A DNA stretch of 64,000 nt from contig DATGHU010000032.1 in assembly GCA_035307765.1 (NCBI GenBank), positions 106,900 to 170,899 of the forward strand, read 5' to 3'. The DNA comes from a bacterium. GTDB taxonomy: Bacteria; Sysuimicrobiota; Sysuimicrobiia; Sysuimicrobiales; Segetimicrobiaceae. Shown piece by piece: positions 1 to 7,114 of this stretch (its first letter is position 1; every line of letters begins with the position of its first letter). The notes under the pieces were generated by a model. It saw only the letters and a program-made list of their open reading frames with translations, was not told where the DNA came from and ran no database searches. The translations under genes were made by a program, and so were the position numbers.

Positions 1-648
1 CAGGAGGTTCACCTGCGCCTGCGCCACCTGCGCCTGCACCTGGATCACGTCGGACTGCGCGGCGACCCCAGCCCGGACCTGGGCCTGGGAGAGCGCGAGT
101 TGAGCCTGCGCCTGCGCGAGCAGCGCCTCCTGGACCGTGGTGAGCTGTTCCGCCTGCAACACGCTGAAGAAGGCCGTGGCCACCGACAGCGCGGTATCTT
201 GCGTCGTCTGGCGCAGCGCGGCTTCGGCGGAGGACAGCGCGGCGCGGGCGGTCTCCACGGCCGCCCGCGTGCGGCCGCCGTCGTACAGCGGCAGGTTGGC
301 GGTGAGGGAGACCGACCCGGTCCCGCTGAGATTCCCCGGAGCCGACGACGACCCCGACGCAAATGTTCCCCCGGTCGCGCTCCCGTATGTCCCCGTGCCG
401 TCCGCCGACACCGTGGGCGCAAACCCTGCCTGGGCGACCACGATGCCCTGCTGGGCCGCCGCGACCGCCTGCTGCGCCGCCGTCACCTGGGGGTTGCGCG
501 TCAAGGCCTCCTGCAGGGCCTGCGCCAGCGTGAGCCCCGACGTTGCAGGCGAACCCGGCTGGGCGGCCAGTCCAGCCTGTGGGCCGAGCGCCAAGCACGC
601 GCCCAACGCGACGACTCCTATGATCGATACAACGGATCGCTGGGTCAT
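1..648 (-). CDS. TolC-family outer membrane efflux protein (N-terminal part, cut by window edge)
   Basis: This is the first 216 codons of a leftward gene that runs off the left edge. The N-terminus is a signal peptide (about residues 1-29). A typical outer-membrane-efflux start follows (LTLAQALQEALTRNPQV), then a beta-rich Gly/Ser stretch, the family-like element LPLYDGGRTRAAVE, and long Ala/Gln-rich helices expected for the TolC tunnel. TolC proteins form the trimeric outer-membrane channel of tripartite exporters and type I secretion systems. The ATG overlaps the TGA of the upstream histidine kinase (ATGA), and an AGGAGG ribosome site lies just before it, so it is the last visible gene of a SHOCT/regulator/kinase/TolC operon. 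The family assignment is firm; the partner pump is unknown. Confidence 0.9.
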   Translation of the reverse strand, partial: MTQRSVVSIIGVVALGACLALGPQAGLAAQPGSPATSGLTLAQALQEALTRNPQVTAAQQAVAAAQQGIVVAQAGFAPTVSADGTGTYGSATGGTFASGSSSAPGNLSGTGSVSLTANLPLYDGGRTRAAVETARAALSSAEAALRQTTQDTALSVATAFFSVLQAEQLTTVQEALLAQAQAQLALSQAQVRAGVAAQSDVIQVQAQVAQAQVNLL

Positions 649-1799
649 GACCCCTCCTGAGCGTGTTTGGGGAGCGTCACCGTGAAGACGCTGCCGGTCC
701 CCGGCGCGCTCTCCACTCCGACCTGCCCGCCGTGCGCTTCGACGAGCGACTTCACGATCGCCAAACCCATCCCGGTACCCCCACTGGTTCGGGTGCGCGA
801 TTCATCCGCCCGATAGAAGTGATCGAAGATATGCGCGAGGTCCTCGGCGCGGATCCCGCTGCCGGTGTCGGAGACCACCAGGTGAATTCCTTCCCCGTTG
901 CCGTCCCGCAGCCCGATGCGCACCTCCCCACCCGCCGGGGTATGGCGCAGCGCGTTTTCCACCAGGTTCTGCACCACCTGCCGCAGGCGGTCGGGGTCGG
1001 CCTGGATCTCCGGCAGGGGTCCCGGCACCTCAATCCGCAGGGCGATGGTCCGCTCGTCGGCGAGCGGCGCGAGGGCTTCCACGGTTTCCCGCACCACCCC
1101 GCCGACGTCGGTCGTCCGGCGGTGCAGCTCCAGCTGGCCCGCCTGGGCCAGCGATAGATCGCGCAGATCCGTGATGAGGCGTTTGAGCAGCACCGCCTGG
1201 CTGTGCAGACCCGCGATCCGCTCGGGGGTCGGCTCGATGACATGGTCCAGCATCCCTTCGAGCGTCCCCTGAATCACCGAGAGCGGCGTGCGCAGCTCAT
1301 GGGCGATCCCGGCGAAAAGGCGCCGGCGCTGTGTCTCCTGCTCGGCGAGTTGAGAGGCCATCCGGTTGAACGCATGGCCCAACTCCGCGAGCTCGTCCCG
1401 GCCGGTCACCGGCACGAGCGGCGGAACCCCGCCCCCCGCGATGACCCGGGTCGCCTGCGTCAAGATGACCACCGGCTTCACGATGCGGCTGCCCAGCCAC
1501 AGCGCCACCAGGACGCCCACCCCGGAGGCCACGAGCGTGCCGCCCCAGATCGCGTTTCGGAAGCGGCTCTCGAACAGGATCTCCCGCGGCCCGAATGGCC
1601 GCCGTGGGCCCGAGGCGGGCTCCGGCGACACGGCCGCGCCTCCCGCCGCGGAGAGGCCGCGGCCGCGCTCCTGGTCCCGCTCGACGTACTGCCGGAAGAT
1701 CAACCGGGCCTGGTAGCTGGCAAAGGTGGCGGTCAGCACGGTCGTGAGCAGCGCCGTTCCAATGAACGCCGCGCTGAGTCTCGCCCTCACGCTACGCAT
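645..1799 (-). CDS. Sensor histidine kinase (HAMP, HisKA, HATPase)
   Basis: Membrane sensor kinase of 384 aa that should autophosphorylate on His and pass phosphate to the adjacent response regulator. Two membrane segments (about residues 9-29 and 84-104) flank a short Pro/Gly-rich external loop. A HAMP linker follows, then the H-box GIAHELRTPLSV with His about 167. The ATPase motifs are all present: N-box NLVENALRHT, G1 DTGSGI and G2 GTGMGLAIV. The ATG overlaps the end of the regulator gene by 8 bp, and the stop overlaps the TolC start, so the genes are probably translationally coupled. The layout resembles BaeS/CpxA-type envelope-stress or efflux sensors. The signal cannot be read from the sequence. 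Confidence 0.95.
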   Translation of the reverse strand: MRSVRARLSAAFIGTALLTTVLTATFASYQARLIFRQYVERDQERGRGLSAAGGAAVSPEPASGPRRPFGPREILFESRFRNAIWGGTLVASGVGVLVALWLGSRIVKPVVILTQATRVIAGGGVPPLVPVTGRDELAELGHAFNRMASQLAEQETQRRRLFAGIAHELRTPLSVIQGTLEGMLDHVIEPTPERIAGLHSQAVLLKRLITDLRDLSLAQAGQLELHRRTTDVGGVVRETVEALAPLADERTIALRIEVPGPLPEIQADPDRLRQVVQNLVENALRHTPAGGEVRIGLRDGNGEGIHLVVSDTGSGIRAEDLAHIFDHFYRADESRTRTSGGTGMGLAIVKSLVEAHGGQVGVESAPGTGSVFTVTLPKHAQEGS

Positions 1800-2481
1800 G
1801 GCGATCGTTCACCATATGAAACTTGTACCCAACCCCGTACACCGTCAGGATATAGCAGGGGTTCTTGGGGTCGGGTTCCACCTTGCCCCGCAGGTTCTTA
1901 ATGTGCGCGTCCACCGTACGTTCATACCCCTCGAAGGCGTGCCCCTGGACCCGGTCGATCAGCTGCATCCGGGTGAAGACCTGGTTGGGATGGCCGGCCA
2001 GAATTTCGAGCAGCCGGAACTCCGTCGGGGTCAGGTCGACGCGCCGCCCCTCCAGGGTCACTTCGTGCGCGCGCAGGTCGATCACCAGGTCGCCGGCCCG
2101 CACCACCTCGACCGTCTCCCGGCTGCCGCGGCGCAGTACCGCGCGCACCCGCGCAACGACCTCGCGCGGGCTGAAAGGCTTGGTGATGTAGTCGTCGGCG
2201 CCGAGCTCCAGCCCGAGGAGCTTATCGCTCTCCTCGTCGCGGGCGGTGAGCATGATGATCGGGGTCTGCCCGGTCTCGCGAAGCCGGCGGCAGACCTCCC
2301 GGCCGTCGAGCTTCGGGAGCATCAGATCCAGAACGATCAGGTCCGGCCGGAGGCGGGCACAGGCGGCCAGCGCCGCCTCGCCGTCGACCGCCTGATCGAC
2401 GTCGAACCCATCCCGCTGCAGATACGAGCGCAGGAGGTCGACGATCTGTGGCTCATCATCAACGACAAGGATGCGCGGCAT
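1792..2481 (-). CDS. OmpR/PhoB-family response regulator
   Basis: DNA-binding response regulator of about 229 aa. The receiver domain has the acidic pair in LVVDDEP, phospho-acceptor Asp about 52 in LIVLDLMLPKLDG, the switch Thr in MLTARDE and the Lys in YITKPFSPRE. The C-terminal winged helix has the OmpR-type LTPTEFRLLE and a terminal YGVGYKF. I start it at the ATG at 2481, which has a GAGG ribosome site six bases upstream; the longer frame needs a TTG at 2496. It lies 7 bp after the SHOCT gene and overlaps the kinase gene, so the kinase is its likely partner. Its probable binding site is the set of three direct repeats at 2859-2888 upstream of the operon. Confidence 0.95.
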   Translation of the reverse strand: MPRILVVDDEPQIVDLLRSYLQRDGFDVDQAVDGEAALAACARLRPDLIVLDLMLPKLDGREVCRRLRETGQTPIIMLTARDEESDKLLGLELGADDYITKPFSPREVVARVRAVLRRGSRETVEVVRAGDLVIDLRAHEVTLEGRRVDLTPTEFRLLEILAGHPNQVFTRMQLIDRVQGHAFEGYERTVDAHIKNLRGKVEPDPKNPCYILTVYGVGYKFHMVNDRHA

Positions 2482-2488
2482 CGTGGCC

Positions 2489-2803
2489 TCAGGCAAGCGT
2501 CCCCAGGCGCTTGAGGTACTCGTCCTCGGCGATCTCGCCCCGCGCGTACCGCTCGCGCAGGATCTGCCTCGCCCCGTCCGGACGCGACCACAGCGAGCGG
2601 GTCAGGAGCGCCCGCCAGACCAGCAGCAGCAGGCCGATCCCCAGCAGGCCGCGGAGCAGCAGGAACAGCCCGAACACCCCGGCGCGTGGCCCGAACGGAT
2701 GCGGACCAAACGCATGCAGACGCGCCCCCTGGGCCAGCGCCGGAAGCGCGAGCCCCAAGACCAGGGCGCCCGCGAGCATCAACGGATGAAGCCGTCTACG
2801 CAT
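2489..2803 (-). CDS. Small membrane protein with C-terminal SHOCT motif
   Basis: First gene of the two-component/efflux operon, 104 aa. It has an N-terminal signal or membrane segment (LMLAGALVLGLALPALA), a second hydrophobic segment at about residues 43-63 (GLFLLLRGLLGIGLLLLVW) and a C-terminal SHOCT motif (ILRERYARGEIAEDEYLKRL). SHOCT is a short domain found at the ends of many small membrane proteins and thought to mediate oligomerisation or regulation; its exact role is unknown. I use the ATG at 2803 because a GGAGG ribosome site lies just before it. An ATG at 2821 in the same frame would put that site inside the gene. Such proteins often accompany envelope-stress two-component systems, so a sensory accessory role is possible but unproven. 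Confidence 0.85.
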   Translation of the reverse strand: MRRRLHPLMLAGALVLGLALPALAQGARLHAFGPHPFGPRAGVFGLFLLLRGLLGIGLLLLVWRALLTRSLWSRPDGARQILRERYARGEIAEDEYLKRLGTLA

Positions 2804-2858
2804 CCCACCCACCTCCGTCATATAATGTACCCTCAGTATGGGCTCGACCTACGAAGAA

Positions 2859-2888
2859 GTTGTGAACCCGTAGTGAAGATGTGGTGAA
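2859..2888 (-). promoter_or_regulatory. Three 11-bp-spaced direct repeats, probable response-regulator operator
   Basis: On the + strand the octamer GTnGTGAA occurs three times, starting at 2859, 2870 and 2881, each separated by 3 bp (TTCACnAC read leftward). An 11-bp period is one helical turn and is the hallmark of tandem OmpR/PhoB-family sites. The array lies about 55 bp upstream of the first gene of the operon that encodes such a regulator. Candidate -10 boxes for the leftward promoter are CATACT (2840-2835) and TACATT (2829-2824). Autoregulation is the natural reading. Confidence 0.7.
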
Positions 2889-2977
2889 TCGGCGGCGTCC
2901 GACCCTCGCCCCCACTCCCACGCGGCCGAGGCGGCGCGAACCGGCAGACCGACCGCGCGGACGACCCGCGGCGCGAC

Positions 2978-3009
2978 GGCAGGCCGGCTGGTTTCGTTGG
3001 GGGCCTGCC
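2978..3009 (-). terminator. Stem-loop after the alcohol dehydrogenase gene
   Basis: Perfect 8-bp inverted repeat, GGCAGGCC at 2978-2985 and GGCCTGCC at 3002-3009, with a 16-nt loop. It lies 25 bp beyond the stop of the leftward dehydrogenase gene. There is no clear U-tract, so it is a terminator-like or mRNA-stabilising hairpin rather than a textbook terminator. Confidence 0.35.
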
Positions 3010-3033
3010 CCGCCGCGGACGAGCCCTCGCCCC

Positions 3034-4125
3034 TCACCGCGTCAGCGTCAACGTCGCGCGGGTCACCCGGCGCTGGTCCGAGTCCTCGAGCGCCTTGCCG
3101 ACGTCGCGGAGCGGGTACTCGGCGTCGAGGAGTGCCTCGAACGGATATCGTTCGCGGGTCGCGCCGAGAAAATCCAGGGCGCGCTTCAGGTACCACGGAT
3201 GGTAGCGGATCACCGGAAGGATCTGCACGGCGCGGCGGGTGAGCGCGCCGGGGTCGAACGGCGTCATCTGGCCGGGGGAGATGTTCCCGACTTCCACCAC
3301 CCGTCCGCCGGGGTGGACGAGGTGGATCGACTCGGCAAACGCCGCCGGAACGCCGGTGACTTCGACGGCCACGTCCGCCCCCGCCCCGCCGGTGAGGGCG
3401 GCAACCCGTTCCGCGCGGCGCTCGGGCGTTTCGTGCTCGCGGAGGTCGATCACCAGATCGGCCCCGAAGCGGTGGGCGAGCTCCAACCGCCTCGCCACAC
3501 CGTCGATGACGATCGTATGCGCGCCGCGCGCTTTGGCGACCGCCAGCGCGCACAGCCCCAGGCCGCCCGCCCCCTGCACGACGACGTGTTCCCCGGATGT
3601 CACCTTCGCCTGGTCGAGCGCGAACAGCAGCTCCGACAGCGCGCAGTTTGCGCTTGCGGCCGCCGCGTCGGGCACCCCGGCGGGGACGACATAAAAGTAC
3701 TGGTCCGGGTGGATGTAGTAGTGCGTGCCGAAGGCCCCGTGGAAGTGCGGAGGGTCGTCGGCCGGTCGAGCCCAGTAGCGGTAGCAGTTGGTGCAGAGGT
3801 TGAACCGTCCGGCCTGACAAGCCGAACATTTGCGACAGGTGATAAAGTACGCGCAGGCCACCCGGTCGCCGGGGTGCACCGGAACCCCGGCAAAGTCCGT
3901 GTCGACCCCGCGGCCGAGCGCGAGCACGCGCCCCAGCATCTCGTGGCCCAGCACGCTGCCCATCTTGACCGTGGGATGATGCCCCCGCCAGATGTGGAGC
4001 TCAGAACCGCAGACGTTGGCGCGAGTCACCTCCAGGAGGATCTCGCCCGGGCCGGGGTCCGCGACCTCGTACTCCCGCAGTTCGGTTCGTCGTGGGGCGA
4101 CCAGGACCACCACCGTGCCGCGCAT
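3034..4125 (-). CDS. Zinc-dependent medium-chain alcohol dehydrogenase
   Basis: MDR-family NAD(P)-dependent oxidoreductase of 363 aa. The catalytic-zinc region is NVCGSELHIWRGHH followed by GHEMLGRV. The structural-zinc loop CRKCSACQAGRFNLC supplies four Cys, and the Rossmann motif is GAGGLGLCAL. A strong GGAGG ribosome site precedes the ATG. The intact zinc ligands show it is an alcohol, polyol or threonine-dehydrogenase-like enzyme rather than a quinone reductase. The active-site element is CGSELH rather than the usual CGTDxH. It stands alone between the sensor operon and the rightward exported-protein genes, so context gives no substrate. Confidence 0.9.
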   Translation of the reverse strand: MRGTVVVLVAPRRTELREYEVADPGPGEILLEVTRANVCGSELHIWRGHHPTVKMGSVLGHEMLGRVLALGRGVDTDFAGVPVHPGDRVACAYFITCRKCSACQAGRFNLCTNCYRYWARPADDPPHFHGAFGTHYYIHPDQYFYVVPAGVPDAAAASANCALSELLFALDQAKVTSGEHVVVQGAGGLGLCALAVAKARGAHTIVIDGVARRLELAHRFGADLVIDLREHETPERRAERVAALTGGAGADVAVEVTGVPAAFAESIHLVHPGGRVVEVGNISPGQMTPFDPGALTRRAVQILPVIRYHPWYLKRALDFLGATRERYPFEALLDAEYPLRDVGKALEDSDQRRVTRATLTLTR

Positions 4126-4316
4126 CTCTCACCTCCTCGATGACGCAGATCGCTTCTCCGCTGCGGCCGCCACAGCCTCCCTCCGATCGCGTTCGGGGTG
4201 GAGGGAGAGGAGCGGATCACGGGAAATGAAACCATCGCCGGGATTCCCCCGCCGGGAGTTCGAGGCCGTGGGGGAATCGCCGGACCAAGATCGGGCACGA
4301 CCGGAAGAGGTGGACG

Positions 4317-5066
4317 ATGCATCGGACGCGGGATCGCGGCTGGGCGGTGACGACCTCCTCCGGAGGGGTCGTGCCGACAGCGGACGCGAGCACCGGGAAT
4401 GCCGACCGCAGCGATCCGGCGGGACACCGGGCCGCATCACACTCCCCTACCCGGCGCCGACCGCGCGCCGTCCCGTGGATGACCGGAATCCCGTCCGGCC
4501 TGCTCGGCCTCGGCGTCGCGGCGCTGCTGGCCATGGCGGGGGCGATGACCCCAGCCCCGGCCGCGCAGGGGGATCCCGCGGCGAAAGCCGAGGTGCTCGC
4601 CGCATTTCACAAGCTGAATACGCTGTCCGGGTACCGGATGAAAGTGATCACCGCTGACGGAACGGCCCTAGAGGGAGAGATCGTCCCGCCGGACCGGGAG
4701 CACTGGACGGGCCGGGGGGCTCAGCTGAGTGGGGAATGGATCCGCGTGGGCAGCGCTGTGCGCACGAGATTCATCATCGGCGGCGCCCCCGGCGGCTGGC
4801 AGTGCAATATCTCAGCTCCCTCGTTTCTTGCCGAGATCGACAAGCACAAGAACGAAGTCACGGCGCTGCGCAAACCCGACACCCTGATCGACGGGGTCCC
4901 CGTCCGCGTCTACACCGATGGGGCGGGGAGCACGCTCTATATCGGCGCTCAAACGGGGCTCCCCCGCCGGCTGGTTGCCGTAGACAGCCAAAGCGGCAAG
5001 GGCGACACGCTCGACTTCTTCGATTACGGGGCCAAGCTCAGCATCACCCTGCCGTCCTGCGCGTAG
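4317..5066 (+). CDS. Membrane-anchored or secreted protein of unknown function
   Basis: Unrecognised protein of 249 aa. An AGAGGTGG ribosome site precedes the ATG at 4317. The first about 55 residues are polar and Arg/Pro-rich, followed by one hydrophobic segment (LLGLGVAALLAMAGAMT) and an Ala-rich stretch, so it is either a type II membrane protein or, if it starts at the ATG at 4479, an exported protein. The mature part (about 170 aa) alternates short polar beta-like segments and contains DGVPVRVYTDG and GLPRRLVAVD, which recall the LolA/RseB-like lipoprotein-binding fold; that is only a weak resemblance. It has two Cys (in GGWQCNIS and at the C-terminal LPSCA). It precedes the thiol-redox cluster. 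Confidence 0.6.
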   Translation: MHRTRDRGWAVTTSSGGVVPTADASTGNADRSDPAGHRAASHSPTRRRPRAVPWMTGIPSGLLGLGVAALLAMAGAMTPAPAAQGDPAAKAEVLAAFHKLNTLSGYRMKVITADGTALEGEIVPPDREHWTGRGAQLSGEWIRVGSAVRTRFIIGGAPGGWQCNISAPSFLAEIDKHKNEVTALRKPDTLIDGVPVRVYTDGAGSTLYIGAQTGLPRRLVAVDSQSGKGDTLDFFDYGAKLSITLPSCA

Positions 5067-5125
5067 CCGGCGGGCCGCAGGCCCCGGGAAATCTCTCCGC
5101 ATAGCATTGTTACACGGGCATGAGA

Positions 5126-5131
5126 TACAAT
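5126..5131 (+). promoter_or_regulatory. Candidate -10 box TACAAT
   Basis: TACAAT lies in a locally AT-rich patch 48 bp upstream of the exported-repeat-protein start at 5179. No good -35 is seen at 17 bp (AGCATT is the best), so this is a weak promoter prediction. Confidence 0.3.
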
Positions 5132-5178
5132 AGGAAAGAGTTGGGGGATGAGATCACGCCCCAGGGGAGGCGTTCTCA

Positions 5179-5631
5179 ATGAGACTCGGAACATACCGGT
5201 TGGTCGTGTTGGCGGGGGCGGCAGCGGCGGTCGGCCTCGTGGCCGGCACCCCGTTTACCGCCCAGGCCCAGGCGATCACGTGCGCGCCAGGAACGACGGT
5301 TCTGTACCGGGCGGTTGGACCGCAGAGCGCCCCGATGCTGATCCCCGCACAGGTGCACGCCACCATCTGCTCGCAGAACGGCGCCGTGGTGTCGGTTATC
5401 CCGGGGTTCACGACCGTCGGCCCTGCCGGAGCGCCCATGATCATCCCGGTGAACATGCCGGTCAAAACCTGCGTTCCGACGACAACCGCCTCCGTGCCGG
5501 TGGTGGGCGGAGGGTTTACCGCCCCGGTCCAGCTGGTCCAGATCAGCCCCGGCGTGTTTGCGGTCAACCTGGCGACCCCCGCGGCGCCGGTCGTGGTGAC
5601 GACGTTCTCCACGGCGCTCACCTGCTTCTGA
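5179..5631 (+). CDS. Exported four-cysteine protein with an internal 34-residue repeat
   Basis: 150 aa with a clear signal peptide (VVLAGAAAAVGLVAGTPFTAQA) and a GGGAGG ribosome site. No family is recognised. The mature part contains an exact-register duplication: residues 46-64 and 80-98 share the pattern VGP-x2-APM-x-IP-x7-C with a 34-residue offset. A degenerate third unit may follow around residue 110. The four Cys are at about 35, 64, 98 and 149, the last next to the C-terminus, which suggests disulfide bonds outside the cytoplasm. The gene sits just ahead of three thiol-redox genes on the same strand, so it may be a substrate or partner of that system (inference). Confidence 0.7.
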   Translation: MRLGTYRLVVLAGAAAAVGLVAGTPFTAQAQAITCAPGTTVLYRAVGPQSAPMLIPAQVHATICSQNGAVVSVIPGFTTVGPAGAPMIIPVNMPVKTCVPTTTASVPVVGGGFTAPVQLVQISPGVFAVNLATPAAPVVVTTFSTALTCF

Positions 5632-5746
5632 CCCCGGGAAGATCCCCGTTGGGAGGCCGGCCGCTCCCCATATTCCGGAGGCAAATTGCCGCCGCACGGC
5701 GGGCCGCCCTCCTCGCGCCACGAATGCCGAGCGGAGCACTTGGCCG

Positions 5747-6253
5747 ATGTCGACACGCGCGCATCTGATGCGCGGGCCCGCGCTCGCGATCGCGGCGGTG
5801 ACCGTGGCGGCGCTGCTCTCGGGCCCGGTCCAGGCGGGGGCCGCCCCGGCCCCCACCTTCACTCTCGAACGGCTGAACGGTCACTCGCTGAGCCTGGCCG
5901 AATTCAAAGGCTCGCCAATCATCCTGCTGTTCTGGGCTCCCTGGTGACCCATCTGCAACGCCGACGCCCCCGGGTGGGAGCGTGTGTACGAAGCGTGGAA
6001 GCCGAGCGGCGTGAAGCTGATTGGTATCGGCCTGCTCGATAACAAGCAGGCCTGTCAGGCCTTTGCCCGACGGCACGGGTTGACCTTCCCCAACGTGTAC
6101 GATCCCGAGGGAAGGGTGGCACGATCGTTCGGATTCACGTACCAACCGTTCTGGGCGGTGATCGACAGGCACGGGGACCTGCTCAAGACCGGCTACGGGC
6201 CCCAGGACGAACGCGAGCTCGTATCGACCATCAAAGTCCTCGCCGGGAGGTAG
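5747..6253 (+). CDS. TlpA-like thioredoxin, probable selenoprotein (UGA = Sec67)
   Basis: Exported TlpA/ResA-like redoxin of 168 aa read through one in-frame TGA at 5945-5947. It has a signal peptide (ALAIAAVTVAALLSGPVQAGAAP), the redoxin start FTLERLNGHSLSLAEFKGSP and the strand IILLFWAPW. The TGA then falls exactly on the first Cys of the CxxC site: WAPW-(TGA)-P-I-C-N. The frame stays open and family-like for 101 more codons, including the PNVYDPEGRVARSFGF region, the cis-Pro neighbourhood TYQPFWAVID and a normal stop. A SECIS-like hairpin begins 17 nt after the TGA. Ordinary gene calling would split this into 5747-5947 and 5984-6253. A disabling mutation or sequencing error is the alternative. 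CcdA follows 50 bp downstream and is the likely electron donor. Confidence 0.82.
5964..5983 (+). promoter_or_regulatory. Candidate bacterial SECIS element
   Basis: Hairpin inside the coding sequence just after the in-frame UGA. The 5' arm is ACGCCCCC (5964-5971), the loop is GGGT (5972-5975) and the 3' arm is GGGAGCGT (5976-5983), giving seven pairs and one C-A mismatch. The loop starts 25 nt after the UGA and its first two bases are G. This fits the known loose consensus for bacterial SECIS elements (loop roughly 16-37 nt from the UGA, small apical loop, G in the first two positions). Confidence 0.65.
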
Positions 6254-6303
6254 GACCGCGGGAGGTCGGAGGTTCCGGGCACCGCCCACGCGGTGGAGAC
6301 GAG

Positions 6304-7032
6304 ATGCCCCACCTGAACCTGGCCATCGCATTTGCCGCCGGAGTGCTCGGGTTCTTCTCGCCCTGCGTCGTGCCCCTGATCCCAGGGTATCTGTCCTTCG
6401 TCTCCGGCGTTTCGCTCGCGGAGATGGACCCCGCGGAGCGGAGCAAACACATCGGCCGCGTCGTGCTGGCGACGATCACGTTCGTGCTCGGCTTTTCGGT
6501 GATCTTCACCGGCCTCGGTGCGTCCGCGTCGCTCTTCGGGGCCTTCGTGCTGGGCAACCGGCTCCTGCTCACCCGGATCGGGGGCGCGATCGTTATCGTC
6601 CTCGGCCTCTCGATGCTTGGGGTGATCAGGCTTCCCGGGCTGGCGCGCGAGCGTCGAGTACGGATCACCCGCCGTCCGGCGACCATCCTCGGCGCGTTCC
6701 CGGTCGGGATGGCGTTCGGGTTCGCCTGGACGCCGTGCGTGGGACCGGTGCTGGGCGCGGTGCTGACGATGGCGGCGACCACCCCACGCGCCGTCGACGG
6801 CGGGGTGCTCCTGTTTGCCTACTCGCTTGGACTCGGACTGCCGTTTCTCGCCACCGCCGCCCTCCTCACGACCGCATTCAACGCGCTGCACGCGCTGGGC
6901 CGGTACGGCCGGGCGATCGAGACGATCAGCGGCGTCTTCCTCGTCGCCATGGGCGGGGCGCTGCTCTTCGACCTCATATTCCGGTTCAACGCCTGGATCC
7001 TCGAGGTGTTCCCCTTCCGGCCGGGATTGTAG
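6304..7032 (+). CDS. ccdA: CcdA-like cytochrome c biogenesis / thiol electron-transfer protein
   Basis: Polytopic membrane protein of 242 aa with about six hydrophobic segments. Its two redox Cys sit in the family motifs FFSPCVVPLIPGY (Cys21) and AWTPCVGPVLGAVL (Cys145). CcdA/DsbD-beta proteins pass electrons from cytoplasmic thioredoxin to thioredoxin-like proteins outside the membrane. The length is normal for the short CcdA form. It lies between two exported TlpA-like redoxins, which are its natural partners: 50 bp after the putative selenoprotein and 82 bp before the DipZ-like protein. Family and orientation are clear; whether the set serves cytochrome c maturation or disulfide repair is not. 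Confidence 0.93.
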   Translation: MPHLNLAIAFAAGVLGFFSPCVVPLIPGYLSFVSGVSLAEMDPAERSKHIGRVVLATITFVLGFSVIFTGLGASASLFGAFVLGNRLLLTRIGGAIVIVLGLSMLGVIRLPGLARERRVRITRRPATILGAFPVGMAFGFAWTPCVGPVLGAVLTMAATTPRAVDGGVLLFAYSLGLGLPFLATAALLTTAFNALHALGRYGRAIETISGVFLVAMGGALLFDLIFRFNAWILEVFPFRPGL

Positions 7033-7114
7033 CCTGGCCCGCGCGGCTTTATCATATCCACACAGTGACCGGCTAGCCTGGGCGATGGGCAGGATTCGAA
7101 GGGGGTGATCTCCG

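Noticed and set aside
2821-2826. TATAAT on the + strand as a rightward promoter
   Set aside because: No -35 at a proper distance and no rightward gene follows; the patch belongs to the leftward promoter region.
5945-5947. TGA as a simple nonsense mutation making a pseudogene
   Set aside because: Not excluded, but its exact placement on the catalytic Cys codon, the intact downstream frame and the SECIS-like stem make Sec the better explanation.
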